A DNA stretch of 64,000 bases from CAVQSS01 sp963746605 (GTDB taxonomy: Bacteria; Desulfobacterota; RBG-13-43-22): positions 58,644-122,643 of the forward strand of contig CAVVCH010000019.1 of assembly GCA_963746605.1 (NCBI GenBank). The letters run 5' to 3'. This document shows, in pieces, positions 7,896-17,285 of this stretch. The notes beneath the pieces are model-generated. The model was not told the origin of the DNA and searched no databases. It saw nothing but the letters and a program-made list of their open reading frames with translations. The stretch's first letter is position 1, and every line of letters starts with the position of its first letter. The translations under genes and the position numbers were made by a program.

Positions 7896-9264
7896 ATGAA
7901 TCAGGAACGCCCCTACTGGAACATGGAGATGGAGCCGCTCTACGGAACGCCCGAGATGGCGAAGATCCAGTTTCAGAGGCTTAAGGATCAACTCATCAGG
8001 CTAAAGACCAAGGGTGGATACTACGCCCGCATGATGGAACGGAACAAGTTGGATCCCGAGAAACTGAGCGGGTTCGATGAATTCAAAGATAAGGCGGAGA
8101 TATTCAACAAGGCAACCTGGAAGAAGATTGTGGACGATTGCGAGGGCGATATGCTGAAGGCCCTCGATGAACGAATTGCCTGCAGTCTCGATGATCTGAT
8201 TATGATTGCCACTACGACGGGAACAACCGGTGTCCCGAGTCCTTATGCATTTACGAACCGGGACCTGTGGGACCTCTGGGGCGAGTATACGGCCCGAGGC
8301 TGCTGGCGCGCCGGTATACGAGCCCATGATCGCGTGCTGCACTGCTTTGCCCTTTCCATGGTGATTGCCGGCCTCCCGGCAGCCATGGCCTATACCAAAG
8401 TCGGAGCCACTGTATTACCAGTCGGTGCGGAGGGCAAAGACCGAAAGGATTCTCATGACCCAGCGCATGTGGAAGGGAACGGTATACCTCGGAACCCCCT
8501 CCTTGCTGGAATACCTCATCGAACAGACACCGAAAGAGATCGGCAAGGAAGTGAGGGACCTTGGTTTCAAGTTCCTGGTCTGCGGGGCGGAGCCGGGAGC
8601 CGGTATTCCCGAAGTGAAGAGGAAACTGGAAACGTCCTACGGCGCCAAGATTTTCGATATCGGTGCCGGGCTCGGTTTTTCTTGTGACCATCACGAATAT
8701 CAGGGCATGCATTGGCTGGGCGACGACCTGTCCTACTATGAGCTGGTGGACCCTGATACCAAACAACCCATCCCCCTCACCAACGGGGCCAGAGGAGAGA
8801 TGCTTATGACGACGCTCTGCGCCGACGGGTTGGTGTCGGTTAGAGAAAGCGCCGGAGATGTCCACGAGGTGTTTACCGAGCCCTGTCCCTGCGGCCTCAC
8901 CGGTTTCCGGTATAAAGTGGTCGGACGGGCCGACGATATGCTCAAGGTGAAGGGGGTCATGGTTTACCCCAGCCATATTAAAGGGGTGATCAATGAGTTT
9001 GTGCCACGGGTCACCGGAGAGATCCGCATCATCCTGGACGAAAAACCCCCACGGGTAGTGCCTCCCCTGAAGATAAGGGTGGAGCATGCCGCCGGGGTTT
9101 CCGGCACGGAATTGGAGGCCCTGGGCAAGGAGATCTCCGAGGCCATGAGCAAACGTCTCAAGATCAATCCTCGGATTATCTGGGCCGAACCGGGCAGTCT
9201 CGAACGGAGCACCTACAAAGGACAGGTGTTTGAAAAGAATTATATAAAACAAGGAGTTAGCTGA
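7896..9264 (+). CDS. PaaK-like acyl-CoA ligase (frameshifted)
   Basis: AMP-forming CoA ligase of the phenylacetate-CoA ligase type, about 455 residues if joined. The N-terminal piece starts at ATG 7896 behind CGGAGG and contains the ATP loop ATTTGTTGVPSP; it runs to VLPVGAE. After a one-base shift near 8430 (one G too many in a G run) the other frame continues AKTERILMTQRMWKGT and carries FDIGAGLGFSC, the RVEH region and the C-terminal domain to KNYIKQGVS. The stop is one base before the thiolase start. Aromatic or alicyclic acid activation is typical of the family; the acid here is unknown. Sequencing error or real disruption cannot be told apart. Confidence 0.8.
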
Positions 9265-9265
9265 T

Positions 9266-10524
9266 ATGCGGGATGTCTATATCGTGGGCGTCGGAATGAC
9301 GCGTTTTTTTAAATGGCTGGAGCGGGGAATCAAGGACCTGACCAGGGAGTCAGTGACGGAAGCCCTTAACGACGCCGGTCTTCAGAAAGACCAGATCGAG
9401 GCGGCGTGGTTCGCCAATTCGACCTGGGGTTATTTCGAAGGCCAGGACCAGGTCCGCGGTCAGGTGGCTTTGGCCTCCCTGGGCATACACGAAATCCCCG
9501 TAAGCAATGCGGAAGGGGCCTGCGGCGGTGGATCGCAGGCGCTTCACGGAGCCTGGCTCGCGGTGGCCTCAGGCGCTTATGAGTGTGCCATGGCGGTGGG
9601 CTCAGAGAAACTCTACAACGAGAACAAGGCCAAGTCGTTTCGGAGCAATAGCCTTCGGGACAGACGTAAAAAACACCAAGTCGATGACCGATTCCTGGAT
9701 AAAAAGGCTGCACGATTTAGGCATTGCGACGTCCGCTGAGGATGTGGTCGATCCGGATAATATGACCCGCAGCCCCATGATGGACATCTATGCCTACATG
9801 ATCCGCTGGCACATGAAAGAATACGGCACCACGCAACACCAGTTGGCGCTGATTACCTCCAAGAATCATTGGCACGGCTCGATGAACCCCAAGGCCCAGT
9901 ATCAAAAAGAGATGACCGTGGAGGAAGTGCTGGCCGGAAAGCCGATTCTCTACCCCTTGACGGCGCCCATGTGTGCGCCTTTGGGTGATGGGAGTGCCGC
10001 GGCGATCCTGTGTTCCGCCGATTTTCTGAAAAGGATGAAGTCCCCGAGGCCGGTCAAGATGCTGGCATCGGTCTATGGGTCGAGTACCCCGAGATATTTC
10101 GATGAGCCGGACAAAGGCATAGAGGTGAGGCTGTCAGCAAAAGCATACAACATGGCCGGAGTGGGGCCTGAAGATGTCAGTCTGCTCGAGATCCATGATG
10201 CCGCGTCATTCGGGGAACTGAAGATGACGGAACAGCTCGGTTTCTGCAAACGCGGAGAAGGAGGACCGTTCGCCGAGTCGGGCGCCACGACACTGGGCGG
10301 GAAGATCCCGGTAAACGTCTCCGGAGGACTGATTTCCCGCGGTCACCCCCTGGCCGCAACCGGCATCGCTCAAATCTATGAGCTTGACGACGCAGCTTCG
10401 GGGTGAGGCAGGCAAGAGACAGGTCGAAGGGGCCAGAATCGGCATGTCCGAGAACGGCGGAGGCCAGATCTACTTTGAGGAGGCCTCGATGGGCATACAT
10501 ATCCTGGAAAAGGTAGCCAAGTGA
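9266..10524 (+). CDS. SCPx-type thiolase / lipid-transfer thiolase (two frameshifts)
   Basis: Thiolase-fold enzyme of the non-condensing lipid-transfer (SCPx) branch, about 419 residues when joined. The nucleophile segment AEGACGGGSQAL is in the first frame. After a shift near 9640 the second frame gives GAIAFGTDVKNTKSM, LLEIHDAASFGEL (HDAA instead of NEAF, as in SCPx proteins) and GGLISRGHPLAATG. A second shift near 10384 restores the end, RIGMSENGGGQIYFEEASMG, with stop at 10522. Both breaks are single-base. It would cleave a beta-ketoacyl-CoA, or a branched or ring-derived side chain, with CoA. It follows the ligase by one base, in a compact operon with the SCP2 gene further upstream. Confidence 0.8.
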
Positions 10525-10610
10525 TTTGATCGGACTATAACCGGACGAAGTTATCTGCCTTTGGTGCTTTAACGGAGCCGAGGCGATCGGGGCTCCAATA
10601 AGGAGATGTT

Positions 10611-11078
10611 ATGTCCGAATCTATTCTGAATCATAAAAAAGTACTGGTCGTTGATGATGAACCGGACATTCTGGCGATCGTTACGGAAGAGATAGCGGAG
10701 TCCTGTCCAGACACCGAGGTCAATACGGCAGGCGATTATGCCAGCGCTGCCGTGCTGTTGAAATCCAAGGAGTATGACCTGGTCATCCTCGACATTATGG
10801 GTGTTCGTGGCTTTGATCTCCTGCCCATTGCTGTCGACCGGAAATTTAAAGTCGTAATGCTCACGGCCCACGTCCTTAATCCTGAAGCCCTCCTCAAAAC
10901 GCACGACCTAGGCGGTATGGCCTACTTGCCTAAGGACGAGCTTGAAAACCTGGTGCCCTTCCTGGAAGACGTCCTGCAACATAACTATGAATCTATGTGG
11001 CAACTGCTTGTACAAAAAATGGATGCTTACTTTTCCAAAAAGTTTCAATCCTCGGACTGGAAAGACAAGATTCGTTGA
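10611..11078 (+). CDS. Single-domain response regulator
   Basis: 155 residues. A receiver domain occupies about residues 10-125: KVLVVDDEPD with the acidic pair, Asp in LVILDIMGVRG, Thr in VMLTAH and Lys in YLPKDEL. A short helical tail (about 30 residues) follows instead of an output domain. AGGAG precedes ATG 10611. No histidine kinase lies nearby, so it is an orphan that could relay phosphate or act by protein contact. It sits 86 bases after the thiolase and before another SDR, an unusual place for a signalling protein. Confidence 0.85.
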   Translation: MSESILNHKKVLVVDDEPDILAIVTEEIAESCPDTEVNTAGDYASAAVLLKSKEYDLVILDIMGVRGFDLLPIAVDRKFKVVMLTAHVLNPEALLKTHDLGGMAYLPKDELENLVPFLEDVLQHNYESMWQLLVQKMDAYFSKKFQSSDWKDKIR

Positions 11079-11192
11079 TCTGATTCCCATGTATGGGGTT
11101 GTGAAGCCGGTTCTTATCTAAATTCATTATGGAACAGTAAGGCACCACGAAAAAGTCACCAAAATGTCCATGAGTCGTGAACGGAGGATACC

Positions 11193-11984
11193 ATGTCGGG
11201 TCTGAAAGCCAAATTGGAGAATCGCAAGGCCTTGATTACCGGCGGGAGTCGAGGTATCGGCAAAGCGATCGCCCGCCGTTTTGTCGAGGAGGGGGCCAGC
11301 GTCTTTCTCTGTGCGAGGGGCCAAAGCTCTCTGGATGAAACTGCAGAAGAACTACGGCAGATGGGAGGAAAGGTAGCCATTCAGGCGGCCGATGTCTCCG
11401 ATCCGGGATCCGTAGAACGCATGGTAGGCCGGGCCCTGGCCGAATTCGGGGTCTTCGACATCCTGGTCAATAATGCAGGAATAATGATGGCCAAGCGGTT
11501 TATGGATTATACCTTCGAGGAGTTCGACCGGATCATGAAGGTGAACTTCTATGGGGTCTGGCAGGTTACCCGGGCGGTCCTTCCTTCCATGATGGAGCGG
11601 AAGAAAGGCAAGATCGTAAATATAGCGTCCACTGCCGGCAAGTGGGGGTCCCTGCATCAAAGTGCCTATAACACCTCGAAGCATGCCGTAGTCGGCCTCA
11701 CCCGATGTCTGGCCCTGGAAATGGCACCGTTCCAGATCAACGTCAATGCAATCTGTCCCGCCGGGGTGGAGGGCGACGAAATTGATTCCATGTTGGAGCA
11801 CTGGGCTAAGGAATTGAACATATCCAAGGATCAGGCACGGAAGAATATAACCGCTCGATCCCCTATCGGTCGTTTTATCAATCCCGAAGAGGTTGCCGCC
11901 CTGGCGGTATACCTGGCCTCCGATGAGTCGGACGCCATGACAGCCCAGTCGCTCTCTCTTTGTGGGGGCTATCTTATGGTCTAG
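11193..11984 (+). CDS. Short-chain dehydrogenase/reductase (SDR)
   Basis: 263-residue classical SDR. TGGSRGIG is near the N-terminus, NNAG follows, and the catalytic set is Ser146, Tyr159, Lys163. A short insertion before the C-terminus (MLEHWAKELNISKDQARKN) is common in the 3-oxoacyl/sorbitol-type subgroup. GGAGG precedes ATG 11193. It is the last enzyme gene of the + strand catabolic run before a 429-base gap. It is not a close copy of the SDR at 7109. Substrate unknown. Confidence 0.9.
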   Translation: MSGLKAKLENRKALITGGSRGIGKAIARRFVEEGASVFLCARGQSSLDETAEELRQMGGKVAIQAADVSDPGSVERMVGRALAEFGVFDILVNNAGIMMAKRFMDYTFEEFDRIMKVNFYGVWQVTRAVLPSMMERKKGKIVNIASTAGKWGSLHQSAYNTSKHAVVGLTRCLALEMAPFQINVNAICPAGVEGDEIDSMLEHWAKELNISKDQARKNITARSPIGRFINPEEVAALAVYLASDESDAMTAQSLSLCGGYLMV

Positions 11985-12413
11985 CCGCAACAGTCTTGGC
12001 CTTGTTTCCGACGGCAAAATAAGCGTGAGCATATGGTGTCAAGATCAATGGGAAGATCCCCGACGCCGCCATGAAAATGTCGTAGGATCTGTAAACAAAT
12101 AACCTTGACAAAGCGGCCCGACAACCGTTCGCCCTGAGCTTGTCGAAGGGTGAAGGATACGGCCATGCTTCGACAGGCTCAGCATGAACGGAGATATCAG
12201 CGGTATTGTACAGCTTGTTTCTTGACGGGTTCTTAAAGAGCCCTGAGATGGTCGGGAAACAGCGGTTGTCTTATCATCAAGTAAGGGAGGTGAGCTTTTG
12301 AGGGACGACGTCTAAGACAAATGGATTCGCTTAAGGAAGGGAGTTTTGGATGTCAGGCTGTAGAACCGTTTTCGGGGCACACTAACATTTAGATCATCTG
12401 AAGGGAGAGCATT
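11985..12413. other. 429-base intergenic region
   Basis: No gene is supported. It contains the palindromic element at 12125-12191 and ends with a GGGAGAG ribosome site for the sugar-binding protein. No clear terminator or promoter consensus was found. Confidence 0.5.
12125..12191. repeat. Imperfect palindromic intergenic element
   Basis: Outer arms CCGTTC/GAACGG and inner arms CTGAGCTTGTCGAAG / CTTCGACAGGCTCAG (one mismatch) form a long hairpin with a loop of about 19 bases. Elements with this CTGAGC-TGTCGAAG core are dispersed in many environmental genomes (general knowledge). It lies between two transcription units. Confidence 0.65.
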
Positions 12414-13463
12414 ATGAGAAGTATTCGCGAAATAAGTCGGAATGTATTGCTGCTGATATCGGCATTAGCCTTCCTGACATTGACTGCCGTAACCTGTTTC
12501 GCCGAAGGCCCTGCTATGAAGATCGCCCCAAAGGGGAAGAAGAAGATCACCATTGGGGTGATCGACCCGAACGCCGGGATTGAAGTTGCCGCCCAATTCA
12601 ACAAGAAACACAGCGCCGAGGCGGCCAGGAGAGGCTGGGATGTTCGATTTGTCGACCTGAAGGACAACATACCTCAAGGTGGTGCGGCCATGGAGAACAT
12701 GATCTCGGCGGGGTACGACGGCATCATTCTTCACTGGATGCCTCTCCGTGCCGTCGACAAGCAGATCAAGATGGCTTTCGATAAAGGGATTCCGGTGATT
12801 TCCCTGATCTGCCAGGGTGCCAGGACTCCCGGCGTTCTGGCGGAGATAGGGTTTATGGAAGCGGCTCATGGCGCCATGCTTGCCGAATACCTGGGAAACA
12901 AGCTGCAGGCAGGAGACAAAGTGGTCACCGTTACCATACCGATGTTGGAAAAGCATGCCATTCAGCTTGGCGGTTTTAAGGGCGTAGCCGACACCTACAA
13001 ACTGAACATTGTCCAGAATCTCCAATTTCAGTTTTCGGGGGATCCCGTCCAGTGGGCTTATGAACAGATAGCGAACGTCCTGGTAGCGGATGGGAAGAAA
13101 GAAATCAAGGGCATCTATGTGAGCACGGAGGTTCTCGCTATTTCCGCCGCGCGGGCGGTCCACGACCGAGGTCGGGATGATATCATTTTAGTGATGAGCG
13201 ACGACTCCGCCCATGTCTACAAAGAGATGCCGAAGCTTCCCGCCATCCAGGCGGTAGTCGCCATGTCTATCCACGAAAAATCCATGAATGACTTAGCTTT
13301 CAGTCTTTTTGACAAAGTGTTCAAGGGTGAAAGCGTGCCAAGCCAAAGATGGTACCCGACCCTTGGAAGCCTTATGACAAGGGACAAGCTTCCTCCTCCG
13401 GGATATGCTTATGACGCTTGTGGGGGGTACAAGGCGCGCAAACCTGATTTCGCGGTCAAATAG
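12414..13463 (+). CDS. Sugar-type ABC importer substrate-binding protein
   Basis: 349 residues, RbsB/type-1 periplasmic-binding fold. The N-terminus is a signal peptide: basic start, hydrophobic core to about residue 28, likely cut after CFA. The mature part begins ITIGVIDPN and has the two-lobe pattern with GYDGIILHW and GIPVISLIC. It would bind a sugar or polyol in the periplasm and deliver it to the permease encoded downstream. It is the first gene of the binding protein-ATPase-permease operon. Ligand not predictable. Confidence 0.85.
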   Translation: MRSIREISRNVLLLISALAFLTLTAVTCFAEGPAMKIAPKGKKKITIGVIDPNAGIEVAAQFNKKHSAEAARRGWDVRFVDLKDNIPQGGAAMENMISAGYDGIILHWMPLRAVDKQIKMAFDKGIPVISLICQGARTPGVLAEIGFMEAAHGAMLAEYLGNKLQAGDKVVTVTIPMLEKHAIQLGGFKGVADTYKLNIVQNLQFQFSGDPVQWAYEQIANVLVADGKKEIKGIYVSTEVLAISAARAVHDRGRDDIILVMSDDSAHVYKEMPKLPAIQAVVAMSIHEKSMNDLAFSLFDKVFKGESVPSQRWYPTLGSLMTRDKLPPPGYAYDACGGYKARKPDFAVK

Positions 13464-13480
13464 CAATAATTTTAGGTGTC

Positions 13481-13515
13481 TCCCCCTTCCCCACCTTTTG
13501 GAGGAGAAGGGGGGA
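13481..13515 (+). promoter_or_regulatory. Intercistronic hairpin
   Basis: TCCCCCTTC (13481-13489) pairs with GAAGGGGGGA (13506-13515), with no U-run after it, in the 110 bases between binding protein and ATPase. Such hairpins often protect the upstream mRNA and set a higher level of binding protein; that role is inference. Confidence 0.4.
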
Positions 13516-13573
13516 TCCACTCAGCAGATCTATTCGGAACGATGCCGAGGTGCGACATCTGGAGGAATCGCCG

Positions 13574-15135
13574 ATGGAAACCGGTAAGAATCAGGGCGTC
13601 ATTCTGGAAGCCAAAGGAATGGTGAAAGACTTCTCGGGCCAGCGTGCCCTTGACGGGGTGGATTTCGATGTCCGGGCCGGAGAGGTGCATGCCCTCATCG
13701 GCGAAAACGGCGCGGGCAAATCCACGCTTATTAAGATCATCGCCGGACTCTTCCCGGCCGATGACGGGGAAATACTGCTGGATGGGAAGCGGGTGAACAT
13801 CGCGAGCCCCAGGGACAGCCAGGACCTGGGCCTGGCCTTCATTCACCAGGACCTTAATGTGGTACCCCATCTCTCTGTTGCCGAAAACATATACCTGGGA
13901 AGGTATCCAAAAAATGCCTTCGGATTGGTGCGAGTCGCCAGGATGGCCGACATGGCCCGCGCTATCCCCGAGGCCGTGCCCATCAAGGGCGGATCTCCGC
14001 AGACCTGTGGGGGCGCTGCCCCTCATCGAACAGTGGAAAACGGTCATTAACCGGGCTCTCGCCATGAAGTCCCGGATCATTTTCATGGATGAGCCAACCA
14101 CCTCTCTGACCCACAGCGAGGTCGAGGAACTCTTCAACTGCTATCTCTCATTTAAAAGAACGAGGGAAAGGCCATTGTCTATGTCTCCCACCGGATGGAG
14201 GAGATCTTCAAACTCGCCGACCGGGTGACGGTCATCAAGGACGCCAAGAACGTCGGGACGGCAGCGGTGAGCGTGCTGAACTCGGGGCAACTTTACAGCA
14301 TGATGCTGGGAAGAGAACTCGAGGATGTCTTCCCGGCCAAGGACCCACCGCGAGAGCAAGGTTTGCCTCGAGGCAAAGAATCTTTCCCGCGGGAAGGCCG
14401 TCAGGGACGTCAGTTTTCAACTTCGCGAGGGCGAGATCCTCGGCCTGGCCGGACTGGTCGGCTCCGGAAGAACGGAACTGGCGCGTCTGCTCTTCGGCGC
14501 GGACCGCAAGGATGGAGGCGATATCTTCTTAAATGGAGAAAAAGGCGGACATCGGGTGTCCTGCGGACGCTATCAGGCAGGGTATCGGCCTGGTGCCGGA
14601 GCAGCGACACACCCAGGGCCTGGTCCTGCCCCTGGACGTGAAGCAGAATATTACCCTCGCGAGCCTCAAACAGCTCTGGAAATCCGCGAGACTTCCCCTT
14701 TTGAGCCGCCGAAAAGAGAACACACTGGCCGCCAAGTTCGTCATCACGACCGGCGTCAAAACCTATGGGCTCGGTCAGCCCGTATCTTCGCTCAGCGGAG
14801 GAAATCAACAGAAGGTGGTCCTCTCCAAATGGCTCTGCGCGAAGTCGTCGGTCCTGATACTCGATGAGCCGACCAAGGGGATCGACGTGGGTGCGAAGTT
14901 TGCCCTCTATCGGCTCATCACGGATCTGGCGAGAGAGGGTAAAGCAATTATCGTGATATCCTCCGATCTCATCGAGGTCGTGGGACTTTGTCATCGTATT
15001 CTCGTTCTGGACCAGGGCAGGATCAAAGCCGACCTGAAGAGGGAGGAGACTGATCTGGCGTCCCTCCTCGGCATGTGCCTGGAGAAAAGACCGACAGGCG
15101 CGGAACCATCTATTAACGGTACATTGAGAGGATAG
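13574..15135 (+). CDS. Ribose-type ABC importer ATPase, two nucleotide-binding domains (four frameshifts)
   Basis: RbsA/MglA-like tandem ATPase, about 520 residues when joined. Domain 1: Walker A GENGAGKST, FIHQDLNV, Walker B IIFMDEPTTSL. Domain 2: degenerate Walker A GLVGSGRTELARLLFG as usual for the family, signature LSGGNQQKVVLSKWL, Walker B ILDEPTKGIDVGAK. The frame changes near 13975, 14165, 14335 and 14540, each by one base, with homology continuing across. ATG 13574 follows GGAGGAATCGCCG. It overlaps nothing and is followed four bases later by the permease. As read, no full-length protein would be made. Confidence 0.8.
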
Positions 15136-15139
15136 TTCG

Positions 15140-16109
15140 ATGAAAGGAAGAGAATTAACCCAGGTCAATGCTCTCGTATTTGCGGGGAAGTATGGAACGC
15201 TCCTCTGTCTCTTGGCCATGATCGTTGTTTTCAGCATCCTCCTTCCTCGCATTCCGGTCGTCCAATAACCTCCTGAATCTTCTGGGACAGACGGCTATCC
15301 TTTCGATAATGGCCGCCGGGATGACCTGTACGCTCAAGATGGGAGACTTCGATCTCTCCATCGGTGCCATTGCGGCCCTTACCGGGATCGTCACCGCGAA
15401 TATCCTGTTGGCCGGTGGCGGCATTCCGCTGGCCATTGTCTTCGGCCTGGCCACGGGTCTTATGGTTGGCCTTATTAATGGCCTCTTGGTGGCCTACATC
15501 GGGCTTAACGCCTTTGTGTGCACCCTGGCCACGATGAGCATCATCTCCGGTTTATGCCTCACGGTCACGAAAGGCATCATGTTATTCGGCCTGCCCCAGA
15601 GCTTCGAGTTTTTCGGAAGAGGGGATCTGCTCGGGGTTCCTTTCCGTTTTATCTTCATGTTCTTTCTGCTGCTTATTCTGTGGTTTTTCCATAAATACAC
15701 ACCGACCGGAAGAAGGATGGAGGCCATCGGAGGCAATCCCGTAGCTGCGCAACTTTCCGGGATAAAGGTGGAAGCAAACAGGGTTATCGGTTATCTTCTA
15801 TCGGGATTTTGTGCGGCAGCCGCCGGGATTATTCTCGCCTCCTCCACGATGAGTGCCACCTCTACCCAGGGGGGCGCCTACCTGTTGGATGCTTTTGGTG
15901 CCTCTTTTATCGGCGCCTCGACAGTCCGCGTGGGCCAGTTTCATATCCCGGGGACCTTTGTCGGCGTTCTCATCGTCGTCATAGCCATCAACGGCCTGGT
16001 CATTCTCATGGTGCCCGGCTACCTGACGGACATGATCAAGGGAGCTATTCTTCTTCTGGCGATACTGCTGTCTGGTGCGGTGGGAAAGTTCCTGCAAACT
16101 GGCAGGTAG
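15140..16109 (+). CDS. Ribose-type ABC importer permease (frameshifted)
   Basis: RbsC-like membrane permease, about 320 residues. The start ATG 15140 gives MKGRELTQVNALVFAGKYG and a first hydrophobic helix (LLCLLAMIVVFSILL). A one-base shift near 15240 leads to the long frame SNNLLNLLGQTAIL onward. Family marks include GDFDLSIGAIAALTG and the EAA-like loop GGNPVAAQLSGIKV, with eight or more hydrophobic segments. It completes the importer with the two preceding genes. Confidence 0.85.
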
Positions 16110-16282
16110 AAAAGAAAAAGAACGGGCTACCTGACGGCCTGGTGGGTTTGACGAGGGGACTGAGCGGAGGGCAGTCCGGAAGGTGTCCGAGGAATAGTAG
16201 CTGAAAACAGGAGATGGCCCTTAAAAAATTCGGCGATACACCAGGCCATGCCAGGGTTGTGAAAATCTGGCTTATATGAAGG

Positions 16283-17285
16283 CTATTTGTCCTGCCTCGG
16301 TGGCTCCGGCTCCCGATACAAAATCGCCCTTCTGATCAGTGTCTTGGCAATAACAAGCTTATATACATTCCGGCTCAAGGGTCGGGCTCCCTCCAGGGCC
16401 AGGTCGGCCGCCTGGGCGGCCGTGTCTTCATCGAGGACCCGGCCTGACAGGAATTCCTCGGCGCTCCCGGCCCGGACCGGGGCGGGGGCCAGGGCACCGA
16501 GGGCCAGTCGGGCGTTTCGGCAAACCCCGTCGCCCTCCTGGATTACCGCGGCCAGGCTAACCACGGAGAAATCGATGGGCCGACGCAGGGTGAACTTGAA
16601 CCAGTGCTGCCGGGCCTTCCGGGGTGGTTCGGGGATATCGACCTCGGTCAGAATCTCGTTCCATTGAAGCTCCAGGCCGAGAGGAGTTATAGAAATCTGT
16701 TGCGGCTATTTTCCGCTGGCCTCCCGGACCGGTGAGAACCAGTTGAGCATCGAGGGCGGCCAGCGCCACTGCCGTATCCGAAGGGCAGACGGCGAAGCAT
16801 TTTTTTCCCCCCAATACGGCATGATAGCGGTTGTCGCCCTTGACGGCCAGGCAGGGGCCCTTTCCTTTGCGGGCGCAGGAGATGGCGCCTCCGAGATGGT
16901 CGGGGTAGCGAAAATACCAGCAGCGCACCTCCTGGCAGAGGTTGCCGCCCAGGGTGGCGGCGTTGCGGATCTGGGGGGAGGCTACGGACCGGGCCGCTTC
17001 GGCCAGGACCCCGTACCGTTCCCGGATCAGCGGAGACCCGGCAATATCCTTGAGCCGGGTCAGTGCCCCGATCTTAAGCCGGCCCTCCTCTTCCCGAATA
17101 TAATCTAATCCGGTGATGGGTTTAATATCGATCACCGCTTGGGGATAGCCGGGAAGGATCTCGTCTTTCAGCATCCCCAGCAGGTCCGTCCCTCCGGCAT
17201 TGAGCCGGGCTTTCCCCCGGAATTTCGTCAGCAGGTCAATCGCTTCCTCGATGGTCCCGGCCTGGAAGTGTTTAAAGAATCTCAT
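16283..17285 (-). CDS. Molybdenum hydroxylase FAD-binding subunit (frameshifted)
   Basis: CoxM/HcrB-type medium subunit, about 333 residues when joined. FAD motifs LNAGGTDLLG and ATLGGNLCQEVRCW are present. Between them and KCFAVCPSDTAVAL lies a cysteine-rich insert (CWYFR, ISCARKGKGPC, KKC) resembling the extra Fe-S insert of 4-hydroxybenzoyl-CoA reductase beta. A one-base insertion near 16683 breaks TDFYN-PLGLELQWNEI; the paralogous remnant at 1536-2210 shows the uninterrupted form. It would pass electrons between the 2Fe-2S subunit and an external partner. Its ATG overlaps the large-subunit stop by four bases. Confidence 0.88.

Noticed and set aside
10572..10594. Hairpin GGAGCC/GGCTCC before the response regulator
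   Set aside because: Short six-base stem with no T-run; too weak to call a terminator or a regulatory RNA.
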